In this document: positions 1 to 8,031 of the stretch, in pieces
Layout: the number at the start of each line of letters is the position of its first letter
Position numbering within the stretch: the first letter of the stretch is position 1
Assembly (NCBI RefSeq): GCF_000255655.1
Contig: NZ_JH636436.1
Span: forward strand, 99,636-163,635
Direction: 5' to 3'
Length of the DNA: 64,000 nucleotides
From: Schlesneria paludicola DSM 18645
GTDB taxonomy: Bacteria; Planctomycetota; Planctomycetia; Planctomycetales; Planctomycetaceae
Notes under the pieces: model-generated
Seen by the model: only the letters and a program-made list of their open reading frames with translations
The model's database searches: none
Told to the model about the DNA's origin: nothing
Program-made: the position numbers and the translations under genes

Positions 1-160
1 AAATGCGATGGTTCCATAGACAAATGACTTGTGTTTCTCGACGTGGTTGAGGATCGTTTTCAATTGCATCCTGTGTGTCCCGGTGACGTTTTAAGTGTGG
101 TAACTCAAATCGTAACCGCTGGATCACAGGATGCATTCCTTCTATCAAAGGATTCGCTCA
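1..160. other. No gene recognised
   Basis: I see no convincing coding frame, RNA gene or repeat here. Together with 232-407 it forms the left flank of the hairpin at 161-231 and of the short mobile-element derivative at 408-552. Reading frames that cross it have no recognisable protein similarity and run through the palindrome, so they are treated as chance. Confidence 0.4.
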
Positions 161-231
161 GCCCCTTCCGCCATCGCCTTCGCATCGCCCTCACACCTGC
201 AGTGGCGATCGAAGGCGATGGCGGAAGGGGC
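161..231. repeat. Long perfect hairpin (22-bp arms, extended)
   Basis: The arm at 161-182 (begins GCCCCTTCCGCCATCGCC) is the exact reverse complement of 210-231. Inside them ATCGCC at 184-189 pairs with GGCGAT at 204-209 with a single bulged base (183), so the whole stem is about 28 bp with a 14-nt loop. It has no trailing T-run and no adjacent gene end, so it is a REP/MITE-like palindrome rather than a clear terminator. Only one copy is visible in the window. Confidence 0.75.
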
Positions 232-407
232 GACACCCTTTTGCCGAACCTGAGCACAGCTCATCTTCAAACGATCCTTACTCACCCACAGAAACTGGTG
301 ACGAACCAAATATTTTTTCCCTGCATATTCACTATTTATCGGCAAATTTCCTTTGATTCTTCGCACACCACTGCAGACCTTAGGAGCAATTTTCTGCCGG
401 AACGGTC

Positions 408-552
408 AAAAAGGTGTCAGGAACCTTTTCGACTGAAGGTCAGACTGCGATCCGGTTGTTTTTCGCACAGGGGAATGCCGAAACGAGCGGCGCCTAGGGG
501 ATTTACCAGGTCATACTTGCGGACGAGTGTGAAAAAGGTTCCTGACACCTTT
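408..552 (+). mobile_element. Internally deleted IS200/IS605-like (RAYT) derivative
   Basis: The unit begins with the hairpin AAAGGTGTCAGGAACCTTT (within 408-429) and ends with its reverse complement (532-552), the same two ends that bound the complete transposase element at 4524-5280. Between them, 472-505 resembles the first dozen codons of that transposase: it would read GMPKRAAPRG against MGRPKRATPG in the intact gene. The transposase body is missing, so this is a non-autonomous, MITE-like deletion product. Its right end abuts the decayed DUF1214 gene. Confidence 0.75.
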
Positions 553-554
553 AT

Positions 555-926
555 TGTTCGGCCGGCTGGGGAGGGAACCCGGCGTACGTTGCGATGTACG
601 CTGGTGGCGAACCGAAGCAGAACGACGGGAGGGTGGCCTTCGCGTTCACCGTGAAAGATGTGCCGGTGGACGGGTTCTGGTCGGTCAGTGTCTACACCAG
701 GGAAGGGTTCTTCGAAAAGAACGCACAGGACGCGTACACATTTAATAATATGACCGCCAAACCTAACGCCGACGGCTCGGTGACGATCCACTTCGGGGGC
801 GACGAAAACGCGCCGAACTATCTTCCGATCATGCCGGGGTAGAACGACTCCGTGCGGATGTATCGCCCGCGCAAAGAGATCCTCGACGGCACCTGGAAGT
901 TCCCGGAAGCCCAGCCGGTGAAATAG
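555..926 (+). pseudogene. DUF1214 (DUF1254/DUF1214 family) C-terminal remnant
   Basis: The frame through 561-926 reads a DUF1214 C-terminal domain: a [12 protein letters not shown] start, then [14 protein letters not shown], a [18 protein letters not shown] segment and a final RMYRPRKEILDGTWKFPEAQP ending at a stop at 924-926. An in-frame TAG at 840-842 falls at the position where the family normally has Trp after Pro-Gly, so a single TGG to TAG change explains it. The N-terminal DUF1254 part is absent; the reading frame is cut at about 555 by the right end of the mobile-element derivative at 408-552. Intact members are periplasmic proteins of about 350-480 residues of unknown activity. This copy is a truncated and nonsense-mutated relic. 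The family assignment is from memory of the motif; a profile search would settle it. Confidence 0.75.
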
Positions 927-1132
927 AATGACGGACGCCCACGTTTCTCCGAGAGCATCCCGGAAAATCGCCGATCTTCTTTACTTCGATTGAGGACCTG
1001 CGAGCACGACCGCCACGCAAAGCGCGCGGTTCTTCCGACTCAGCCAGCCTGGGTGAGGACATTTGACAGTCAAAGCCGAATGTCCTCTTTTTTCTTCCCG
1101 CGGTTTTTCCCGGGCCGACATGGCGGCACATG

Positions 1133-1798
1133 TTATGTGAAGAGGTTCAACAATTTCGTTGCCGATTGATTTGCCGTAATGGTACTGCTGGCCGATTGTT
1201 GATATTTCGCCAGTGAGAGCAATGATCCATTGGGATCCGTAATGGACGCAAGTTGCATCCCGCCGCTCATTGCGTTCTGGTACATGGCTGCGAAGGTATT
1301 TCGATTATTGGCGATGACTTTCGCAACGAACGCCACGGCCTGGTCGACCGACTTCGCCACGAGTTGTTCACCATATTGCTGATTCGTCAACGTGGAATTG
1401 GGGTTGTTCTTCCCGATGCCTAAGGGTGATGCCGTGGTGGCACTCGTCGTTGTGGAAACACCAGATTCCGTATTGCTCGACGATGTCTGGCTCGAAGAGG
1501 GAGCAGGCAACGGCGCGGCATTGACGCTGGCGCCGCGACCATCGGCAATTTGAAGCGCCCGCATGGGCGTACCATCTTGCAGAAAGCGATTGACTTGACG
1601 CGTGGCCTCGGCCAGATCGTTTGCTTGTTGCTTTTCAGCAGCTGCAGCAATCGTTTTGGCTTGAAAGTATTGCGTGGCGGCCGCCGCCGGTGTGCTCACA
1701 ACAGGAGTTCGTGCCGTCCCCGTTTGGACCGCCAAAAGCTTTGACGATAAGGCATTCGAAGCGACTGCTGACAGGCTGGTGCTATTCAACGAAATCAC
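1133..1798 (-). CDS. Hypothetical Ala/Ser/Thr/Gln-rich protein
   Basis: A 221-residue protein that I do not recognise. GTG at 1798 is preferred as start because GGAG (minus strand, 1806-1809) sits seven bases before it; an ATG five codons upstream has no such signal. The product begins VISLNSTSLSAV, has no obvious signal peptide or membrane helix, carries an Ala/Gln-rich segment likely to be helical in the first third, a low-complexity Ser/Thr linker near residues 100-130, and a second helical part with NNRNTFAAMYQNAM and a Ser/Thr-rich tail ending KLLNLFT. The Ser/Thr/Asn-rich ends without Cys resemble flagellar-type or other secreted rod/filament components, and fliF lies a few kb away, but this is only a suggestion. 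Confidence 0.6.
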   Translation of the reverse strand: MISLNSTSLSAVASNALSSKLLAVQTGTARTPVVSTPAAAATQYFQAKTIAAAAEKQQANDLAEATRQVNRFLQDGTPMRALQIADGRGASVNAAPLPAPSSSQTSSSNTESGVSTTTSATTASPLGIGKNNPNSTLTNQQYGEQLVAKSVDQAVAFVAKVIANNRNTFAAMYQNAMSGGMQLASITDPNGSLLSLAKYQQSASSTITANQSATKLLNLFT

Positions 1799-2539
1799 AA
1801 GGTGGCTCCGCAAGGTAGTTGCAGCGTTTCATCGACAAGGCAGAGGAACGCCGCGGATTTCCAGCAATCGTAGGTCGCAATTGCGAAAGCTCACGAAATC
1901 GAGAGCCTTTCTGTGCGATTCAATCGGGCACATAAACCGAGTGCGAGCGCTCCACCGCGCTGTCGCCTCTTCGCCACAACAAAGCAACATCCCCTGTTGC
2001 AAAAACGCAACGCCCTCGACACGTTCGAGGTCAAATGAAGTCCGCTCACCCGATGCAATCGGTGCATCTGCTTCGGCACGCGTGTTCAGTCAGATCGTCA
2101 CAGCCATTTACGACGATGCGAAGCTCCGTCATTCACCAAGACTTACGGCAAACGAGGGAGCATTGCAGGAAATTTGAAATTCCCAAATCGTTCAGTGATT
2201 CGGATAAAATCGTCGAGACCTGGAATCTCGATTCTTTAGTCGCCTGCTGAAGTAATGGGGACTGGCTCCGGCGAGATTAAAATCACCATGACATCGTGAA
2301 CGCCTGGGTGCCTGTTCCCCCTACTTCAACATGCTGTTTGGCAATTGGCATCGAAATGTCCGTTGATCCTGGGCGGTTTTCACCGTTATTCTAAGGACTG
2401 ATCTGGGTAGCCCACCCAGGTTTTTCGGTCCGAAGGTGCATGAGAACCGGCTCCTCGACCGCGGTGACAACTGACAGCACGGCTTCCAATCCATTCAGAC
2501 CTCAGGGGTCGATACGAGTTTCCAGTCGAGGCAATGTTA
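1799..2539. other. 741-bp gene-free interval
   Basis: No frame here shows family similarity. The only structure I find is the imperfect inverted repeat at 2248-2328. The last 200 bases should hold the promoter of the downstream kinase; I see no confident -35/-10 pair. Confidence 0.4.
2248..2328. repeat. Imperfect inverted repeat, about 81 bp
   Basis: TGAAGTAATGGGGACTGGCT (from 2248) is matched, in reverse complement, by the sequence ending at 2328 (17 of 22 positions). The GGGGAC(A/T)GGC core is a motif I associate with dispersed planctomycete intergenic repeats. No second copy is present in this window. Confidence 0.5.
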
Positions 2540-3658
2540 ATGTCGGTTTCGGTCGATGGCTTCCTGAAACATCTGAGCGACAGCGGCGTGATGTCGTCGG
2601 CAGACATTTCAAACGTCGAAGCCCAGATTCCCGCCGCAAAACGAAGCCGCGATGCGGACTCGCTGGCACGTGAACTTGTCCGGCTCAAGATGTTGACGCC
2701 GTTTCAGGCGGATAACCTGAATCAAACGGAACCAGCTCCGTTGCTCATCGGGAATTACGTGATTCAGGACAAGATTGGATCTGGCGGAATGGGTGTCGTG
2801 TATAAGGCCCAGCATCGTCGGATGAAGCGAACCGTCGCGGTCAAGGTGTTGTCGTCCGATTCGTTGCGTGACACCGATACCGTGAAGCGATTTCTCCGCG
2901 AGGCGGAAGCCGCGGCCAAGTTGAGCCACCCCAACATCGTGGCCGCATTTGACGCCGATGAAGCGAATGGCATCCCCTTTCTCGCGATGGAATTTGTCGA
3001 AGGACAAGATCTTTCTGCCTGCGTGCGAACCAATGGCCCAATGTCGCTGGATCAGGCGCTCGATTGCATTCTGCAGGCGGCTCAAGGACTTGAGCACGCT
3101 CATCAGCAGGGCCTTGTCCATCGAGACATCAAACCCGCCAATATCCTGATCACGCCACAAGGTACCGTCAAAATCCTCGACATGGGACTCGCGCGTCTCC
3201 ATACCATCAATGCCGATACGGCTTCGTCCGGCGCTGGTGAAATCACTCAGGCTGGCAGTGTCGTCGGTACCGTTGATTTCATGTCGCCGGAACAAGCCCT
3301 TGATTCAATTCAAGTTGACCCGAGCTCAGACATCTACAGTCTTGGTGCAACGCTGTACTACTTGATGACCGGCAAAGCGATGTACGAGCTACCGAGCCTG
3401 ATGGCAAGGTTGATCGCCCATCGCGAATCGCCCCTACCATCCATTTGCGCCTTGCGGCCTGACGCCCCTCCCCAAATAGACACCGTCTTTCGCAAGATGG
3501 TCGCCAAGAAAAAAGAAGACCGTTATGAGTCGATGACGGCTGTCATCCGACAGCTACGCGATTGGAAAAACGCCGTGGAATCGGGCTCGGCGACGATGTC
3601 GTCACCCGAGCTGATCGTCCCCAAAAGCGTGATGGACGTGATCTTTGACGACAACTAA
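2540..3658 (+). CDS. Ser/Thr protein kinase (Hanks type), cytoplasmic
   Basis: Phosphorylates Ser/Thr on unknown protein substrates. Counting from the ATG at 2534, a 70-residue N-terminal helical region precedes a complete kinase domain: Gly-rich loop GSGGMGVVY (82-90), catalytic Lys104 in VAVK, helix-C Glu near 125, HRDIKPAN (196-203), metal-binding Asp216 in ILDMG (the planctomycete-style DMG replacing DFG) and SPEQ (251-254) in place of APE. No transmembrane helix, PASTA, WD40 or TPR domain follows; the protein ends 60 residues after the kinase core, so it is soluble and smaller than most planctomycete kinases. GAGG at 2528-2531 lies eight bases before the ATG at 2540, which I choose over the ATG two codons upstream. 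It stands alone between gene-free stretches, so no partner is indicated. Confidence 0.93.
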   Translation: MSVSVDGFLKHLSDSGVMSSADISNVEAQIPAAKRSRDADSLARELVRLKMLTPFQADNLNQTEPAPLLIGNYVIQDKIGSGGMGVVYKAQHRRMKRTVAVKVLSSDSLRDTDTVKRFLREAEAAAKLSHPNIVAAFDADEANGIPFLAMEFVEGQDLSACVRTNGPMSLDQALDCILQAAQGLEHAHQQGLVHRDIKPANILITPQGTVKILDMGLARLHTINADTASSGAGEITQAGSVVGTVDFMSPEQALDSIQVDPSSDIYSLGATLYYLMTGKAMYELPSLMARLIAHRESPLPSICALRPDAPPQIDTVFRKMVAKKKEDRYESMTAVIRQLRDWKNAVESGSATMSSPELIVPKSVMDVIFDDN

Positions 3659-3799
3659 GCGTCGTCCAACTCGCGGTGCTAGAAGGACCCCTCGTCCCGC
3701 CCGAATCGCAAAAATGAGACCGGTACGATCGACGGTGCGTGCTTCCTGTTGCTCTCATTCTGCAGGGAGGCCCAGGAAAATCAAAAAGGTGGGAAAGTC

Positions 3800-3947
3800 A
3801 AAAAGGCGCCAGGAATCTTTGTGACTGATGATCGACTGCGTTCTTCTTGATCGTCATGCATAGAAAGGCCGAAGATGGCGACGCTTGAGTAGACCTGCCC
3901 CGTCGTGAGGGCGAACATATGTCCAAAAAAGTTCCTGACACCTTTTT
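3800..3947 (+). mobile_element. Degenerate internally deleted RAYT-element derivative
   Basis: A 148-bp unit with the same ends as the 4524-5280 element: a mutated left hairpin (AAAAGGCGCCAGGAATCTTT, within 3800-3820) and a good right hairpin (3925-3947, core GTTCCTGACACC). The interior around 3857-3900 (cat...gaaaggccgaagatggcgacgct) is a weak match to the transposase start region. It lies just upstream of the A+T-rich gene at 4001. The more diverged left end suggests it is older than the intact copy. Confidence 0.6.
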
Positions 3948-4000
3948 CGTGTCCTATTGAAAAGGTTGGTCAGACCATCCTACTTTCGAGGAGGAAATAA

Positions 4001-4489
4001 ATGCCAGGCTTTGTTGAGATTGCCCGTGAAGCATTCGCTTTCCTGGAGAGTCAATACCATTTTTCAATTAAGGAGTGTGTGGATGACGATGACTTTGGAC
4101 AGGTTACCTATGTAAATATTAGAAACGGCGTTGCAGTTAAATTGCTCTATGAGTTTTCAAACGCGTTCGTGTTCGTGTTTATTTATCGATTAATAGATGG
4201 CCAGATCTGTGACAATGTTCTGCCAATTTCTAATGAGTCTGAGATCAATTGTATCGAGTTTAACGATGTTCTTTCAGGTGTTCAAAAGATGAAGCCTGCT
4301 TACGAATATGGCGACAATTCCTGTTATTACGATGGCCAAAATGGAATGCGAGAATACGTTTCGGAATTCGCGACTCGATTGCAGAAATATGGAGGAAAAT
4401 TATTAGCCGGTGCTTTTGATGAGATGAAGGGCGTCGAACAGATAATTAAGCATCGTGCACGTGAAATGAGGAAACGGCGTGGAAAGTGA
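4001..4489 (+). CDS. Hypothetical protein, A+T-rich, probably acquired
   Basis: A 162-residue protein that I do not recognise. It has a strong ribosome binding site (AGGAGG at 3990-3995, six to seven bases before the ATG). The product starts MPGFVEIAREAFAFLES, has an alternating beta-type middle (VTYVNIRNGVAVKLLYEF, then FVFVFIYRLIDG), and a basic C-terminal helix ending REMRKRRGK; there is no signal peptide. The gene is visibly richer in A+T than its surroundings and uses codons such as AAT, TTA and ATA that the neighbours avoid, consistent with transfer. It is boxed in by two RAYT-type elements (ends at 3947 and 4524). Size, acidity and beta content recall small immunity-type or antitoxin-like proteins, but no toxin partner is visible, so function is open. 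Confidence 0.75.
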   Translation: MPGFVEIAREAFAFLESQYHFSIKECVDDDDFGQVTYVNIRNGVAVKLLYEFSNAFVFVFIYRLIDGQICDNVLPISNESEINCIEFNDVLSGVQKMKPAYEYGDNSCYYDGQNGMREYVSEFATRLQKYGGKLLAGAFDEMKGVEQIIKHRAREMRKRRGK

Positions 4490-4523
4490 ATTGCACTGTC
4501 ATCGACTCCGTTGGCTGAAAGAC

Positions 4524-5280
4524 AAAAAGGTGTCAGGAACCTTTTTGGTTGACGATCGGTTCCGGTAGAGGTAGTCTTCAGGCATGGGAAGACCAAAGCG
4601 AGCAACGCCTGGCGGGATGATATATCACGTTTTGAACCGTGCGAATGCCCGATTGCCGATTTTCGAATCGGACGATGATTATATGGCGTTTGAGCGCGTC
4701 CTTGCTGAGGCTGTCGAGCGCACGCAGACGCGATTGCTGAGCTATTGTCTGCTGCAGAATCATTGGCACCTGGTGGTCTGGCCCCGCGAAGAGGGGGAGC
4801 TGTCGCGATTCGTCGGCTGGCTGACTCTGACGCATACTCAACGCTGGCATGCGCATCGTGAATCGATCGGAGCGGGTCACCTCTATCAGGGGCGATTCAA
4901 ATCGTTTCCGGTTCAGGACGACGAGCATTTTCTAACCGTCTGCCGGTACGTCGAACGAAACCCGTTGCGTGCCAATCTCGTCGAAGCCGCTGAGGATTGG
5001 CGATGGAGTAGTCTTCACCGCTGGTGTCATGGAACGGCGGAAGAAAAGTCACTGCTTACGAGTTGGCCGATTCGTCGCTCGTCCGGCTGGGTTCAGCATG
5101 TCAACGAGCCCCAAACCGACTTGGAACTCGCGGCAATACGTCGCAGCGTGAATCGCGGAGGGCCGTTTGGGACCGAAAGCTGGTCCAACACCGCAACGGC
5201 ACGTCTCGGCCTCGAAATGACCACTCGTCCACGCGGACGGCCACTCAAGAACGCCAAAAAAGGTTCCTGACACCTTTTTT
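4524..5280 (+). mobile_element. IS200/IS605-like element with REP-associated Tyr transposase
   Basis: A 757-bp unit containing one Y1 transposase gene. The left end (4524-4546, core AAAGGTGTCAGGAACCTTT) and right end (5256-5280) are reverse complements of each other, and each end is itself a hairpin of the form AAAAAGGT-7 nt-ACCTTTTT. The right hairpin overlaps the last codons of the transposase, and it lies three bases beyond the 3' end of fliF on the other strand, so it may also serve as a terminator. The same ends without a complete transposase occur at 408-552 and 3800-3947, and a solo right end at 8172-8235. Confidence 0.8.
4584..5270 (+). CDS. REP-associated tyrosine transposase (Y1/RAYT family)
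   Basis: Single-strand nicking and rejoining enzyme of the HUH (Y1) superfamily; RAYT members act on REP-like hairpins. The 228-residue protein has the family N-terminus MGRPKRATPGG-YHVLNRAN (1-21), the HUH motif as His60-Trp61-His62 in LLQNHWHLVVWP, a TLTHTQRWH helix, the GHLYQGRFKSF strand (99-108) and the catalytic-tyrosine helix CRYVERNPLRANLV with Tyr122. All key residues are present, so it looks active. The last four codons (AKKGS) are contributed by the terminal hairpin itself, so the right end and coding sequence are fused. It is the only complete copy in the window; shortened relatives share its ends. Confidence 0.93.
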   Translation: MGRPKRATPGGMIYHVLNRANARLPIFESDDDYMAFERVLAEAVERTQTRLLSYCLLQNHWHLVVWPREEGELSRFVGWLTLTHTQRWHAHRESIGAGHLYQGRFKSFPVQDDEHFLTVCRYVERNPLRANLVEAAEDWRWSSLHRWCHGTAEEKSLLTSWPIRRSSGWVQHVNEPQTDLELAAIRRSVNRGGPFGTESWSNTATARLGLEMTTRPRGRPLKNAKKGS

Positions 5281-5283
5281 GTG

Positions 5284-6843
5284 TTATGCGGGTTTGGCTT
5301 GTGGGATGTTGTTGTTCGCGGATTGATCGAAGCGGATGACGGCCGGTTCTTCGAGCCAGGCTTTGATCGTGGCGGCGACCGCGTGCAGGTCGGCCAGATC
5401 GTCTGTGTCTGCCCCGGCTCCATTCGCCGTGGCGAAGGCCGGGCTGACGGAGCCTGCCGAGGCCTTCGATTTGCGTCGACGCATCATGTGAACTCCAATG
5501 GCGAGAACAACAACACCGGCAATTCCCAGTGACGAACCTTGAACGAGCGAGGCAAAATCTCGCCCAAATGGCAGCATGGCAATATTTTGATCGTCGCCCC
5601 TGGCCATCGCCTCGACAGCCGTTCCAGCGGGTGGCTTTCCGATGCTGACCTGAATCCGGTCTCGATCTTCTTTAAAGCCCACCGCATTTTTGACGAGTTC
5701 TTGAGCTTCGGCGGGTGTGATTCCAATTACATCTTCGATGTCTTCATCTTCCGCGGGAGCCTTGGGGGGGATCAGCATCACGGCAACCGTCAGGCGGTCG
5801 ATCAATCCCTGTTGCTCTTCTTGTGAGCGGTTTACGCGAGAGACGGCGAATTCACTCTCGACTGTCTCATCGTTCTTGTTCGCAGCGCCGTTGTCTGGCC
5901 CATTGCCAGGGGCGGGCGGGATATTCGAGACTGCTCCCACCGGTCCTTTCGCGCCATTGCCCGCCGTGACCTTCGATTTGGTGACGGCTTCCCGCAGGAC
6001 TGCGGACCCTTCGGGATCAAACTTTTCGCTGGTTTCTTTCAGGAGCCGGAAGCTCATTTCGGCGGTGACACGGACAGTGGCTCGTCCGGGCCCCAAAAGG
6101 CGCGCGAGAATCTCGTGTGCGTTGTCGGCCAGGTGAGCCTCGACCTCGCGCTGGTAGGCCAGTTGGTCGTTCGAGACCATTCCACCCCGCGGGTCTTTCT
6201 TCTCGGAAAGCATCCGTCCCTCGGTATCGGACACGGTGACGTTGTCGGGAGTCAAACCTTTGACGCTACCCGCGGACATCATGACGACCGTGTGCGCCAT
6301 CGCGCGACTCATGACCATGCCCGGTTTGGTTTTGATCATGATGCTTGCCGTGACTGGCTTTTCTTCGCGTGCGAAGGGAGTCGGGTCGGGTTGAACGATG
6401 TGGACACGTGCATGCTCAACGGGATCGAGCGTCATAATGGTTCGGGCCAGTTCGCCCTGGATGGCGCGGACATAATTGATCTGCTGCTGAAATGGCGTAG
6501 AACCCAACGACATGGTGTCGAACAGTTCGTATCCCTTACCGGCACCTTGAGGCAGTCCGGCCGAGAACAGATTCATTCGCGTTGCGTGCACTTTGCTGGT
6601 CGGCACCAGGATTGTTGTTCCATCTCCGGCGAGCTTATACGAGACGCGGTCGGCGTCGAGCTTCTGTACCATCGCAGCAGCCGACTCGGTGTCCAGTTTC
6701 GAAAACAGCACAGCATAGCTGGGCTGCGCGGACCAGTAGCCCACGCTCCCGACGACGGCGAGCATCAATGCCACGGCCCCGGCATACAGGCCTTTTGCCA
6801 TTGGCGACAGATTGGCCCAGAACTGTTGGATTTGAGCTAGCAT
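5284..6843 (-). CDS. fliF: Flagellar MS-ring protein FliF
   Basis: Forms the inner-membrane MS ring of the flagellar basal body. The 519-residue protein has an N-terminal membrane helix (about 18-40, KGLYAGAVALMLAVVGSVGYW), YscJ/FliF ring-building domains (PSYAVLFSKLD through ARVHIVQPDPTPFAREEKPVTASIMI, GSVKGLTPDNVTVSDTEGRML), a low-complexity Gly/Asn/Pro-rich linker around 290-325, a second membrane helix near 440-462 followed by RRRK, and a C-terminal tail VAATIKAWLEE that matches the FliG-binding helix of the family. It is full length for the family. It stands alone: no fliG, fliH, fliI or fliE neighbour is present, unlike the usual order fliE-fliF-fliG. The tail ends only three bases from the right hairpin of the transposable element at 4524-5280. 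Confidence 0.93.
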   Translation of the reverse strand: MLAQIQQFWANLSPMAKGLYAGAVALMLAVVGSVGYWSAQPSYAVLFSKLDTESAAAMVQKLDADRVSYKLAGDGTTILVPTSKVHATRMNLFSAGLPQGAGKGYELFDTMSLGSTPFQQQINYVRAIQGELARTIMTLDPVEHARVHIVQPDPTPFAREEKPVTASIMIKTKPGMVMSRAMAHTVVMMSAGSVKGLTPDNVTVSDTEGRMLSEKKDPRGGMVSNDQLAYQREVEAHLADNAHEILARLLGPGRATVRVTAEMSFRLLKETSEKFDPEGSAVLREAVTKSKVTAGNGAKGPVGAVSNIPPAPGNGPDNGAANKNDETVESEFAVSRVNRSQEEQQGLIDRLTVAVMLIPPKAPAEDEDIEDVIGITPAEAQELVKNAVGFKEDRDRIQVSIGKPPAGTAVEAMARGDDQNIAMLPFGRDFASLVQGSSLGIAGVVVLAIGVHMMRRRKSKASAGSVSPAFATANGAGADTDDLADLHAVAATIKAWLEEPAVIRFDQSANNNIPQAKPA

Positions 6844-7026
6844 CGTTCGATACCTGTTTCGTCTCGCGGTGGGTGAATACCCGTCATGCGTGAAGGCGCC
6901 GCACTCGCGATCAAGCGGCGCTATTGAAAGTATCGGTTGCGGTGACTTTGCCGGTTGAGTCGATTGTGGGGATTGAGGTGCGCGTCAGAAAAGTCGACCG
7001 GCAGTTACTGCCGAGATTGGGCCATT

Positions 7027-7133
7027 CCTCCGTGTCTCCGTGCCTTCTTCATCACCAAGGTGTTTCCGAAGTGTGCAAAACATCCCCGCGGGTCCAGTGG
7101 GGGATGGGGAGACACGGAGGCACAGAGACAACG
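7027..7133. repeat. Family C inverted-repeat element
   Basis: The left arm (ctccgtgtctccgtgcct from 7028) is complementary to the right arm (ggagacacggaggcacagag, to about 7127). It lies between the divergent fliF and phosphatase genes. The interior is the most diverged of the four copies, but keeps a 'caccaaggtg...ccgaagtgtgcaaaac' segment comparable to the copy at 10808-10923. Confidence 0.65.
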
Positions 7134-7272
7134 GAGAAGGAGTTGAAGGACGCAGAAGCGATGGGACTTGAGGTCGTGTTTAAAAGAGCTGGCGGGGGGA
7201 GGGGGCTTGGGGTACGGTCTTTTCGGAGAATGCGCGTCGAGTTCACAATTCTCGAATGAATGAGCGAACCTG

Positions 7273-7974
7273 ATGTCTGGTCGAATCATTGCGATTGGTG
7301 ATATTCACGGCTGTGCTGTGGCGTTGTCGGCATTGATCGAGGCGATCGATCCCCGGCCGAACGATACGATTATTCCCCTGGGTGACTATGTCGACCGGGG
7401 ATTGGATTCGCGTGGGGTGCTCGATCAGTTGATTGACCTTGAGCGACGTTGTCAGTTGATTCCGATTCTCGGCAACCACGACGAGATGATGTTGCACGCG
7501 CGGGACAGTGAATCGGACTTTCAGGACTGGATGACCGTCGGCGGTGCCGCAACGCTCGATTCGTATGGTTCCACCGGGACCCTTGCAAAGATCCCGCTCG
7601 GGCACTTCGAATTTCTTGCGCGTTGCCGGTCCTACTACGAGACCGAGACGCACCTGTTCGTGCATGCCAACTATCAGCCCAATCTGCCTCTGGATCAGCA
7701 GGATGACCATCACTTGCGCTGGCTATCGCTGCGGGATTCGATTCCTGAGAGCCACATGTCCGGCAAAGTCGCTGTCGTGGGGCATACGCCTCAGCCGGAT
7801 ATTCTGGATTTGGGTTACTTGATCGACATCGATACGGGCTGCTGCCGCGGAGGCTGGCTGACGGCGCTTGATCCCGTCGGCAGACAGGCCTGGCAGTTCA
7901 ACGAGAGGGGGCAAGCACGAACGCCGGAGCTGGATCGAGAAAACCCCTTGATCATGGATCGCCCTGATGCCTGA
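7273..7974 (+). CDS. PPP-type metallophosphatase (Ser/Thr protein phosphatase-like)
   Basis: Dimetal phosphoesterase of the calcineurin/PPP superfamily, related to PrpA/ApaH-type bacterial protein or dinucleotide phosphatases. The 233-residue protein shows all metal-ligand motifs in order: GDIHG (9-13), GDYVDRG (37-43), GNHDEMM (70-76), a His in LFVHANY (near 128) and the closing VVGHTPQ (near 171-177). No signal peptide or membrane helix, so cytoplasmic. It is monocistronic, preceded by a family C repeat and followed by a family B repeat. Its substrate cannot be read from sequence; dephosphorylation of phosphoproteins made by kinases such as the one at 2540 is possible but only an inference. 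Confidence 0.9.
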   Translation: MSGRIIAIGDIHGCAVALSALIEAIDPRPNDTIIPLGDYVDRGLDSRGVLDQLIDLERRCQLIPILGNHDEMMLHARDSESDFQDWMTVGGAATLDSYGSTGTLAKIPLGHFEFLARCRSYYETETHLFVHANYQPNLPLDQQDDHHLRWLSLRDSIPESHMSGKVAVVGHTPQPDILDLGYLIDIDTGCCRGGWLTALDPVGRQAWQFNERGQARTPELDRENPLIMDRPDA

Positions 7975-8031
7975 GTTTGTGTCAGTTGCCGGGAGTTGTC
8001 CCGATTTCCCCTCGTTGTCTCGTTTTCCTCT

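Noticed and set aside
1-554. Open frames spanning the left end on both strands.
   Set aside because: They run through the 161-231 hairpin and the RAYT-derivative repeat, and neither product resembles a protein family.
6939-6952. A GG-N10-GC sigma-54-like site upstream of fliF on the minus strand.
   Set aside because: Only the GG/GC spacing matches (CGGCAAAGTCACCGCAA); the -24 and -12 flanks deviate from TGGCAC and TTGC, so it could be chance.
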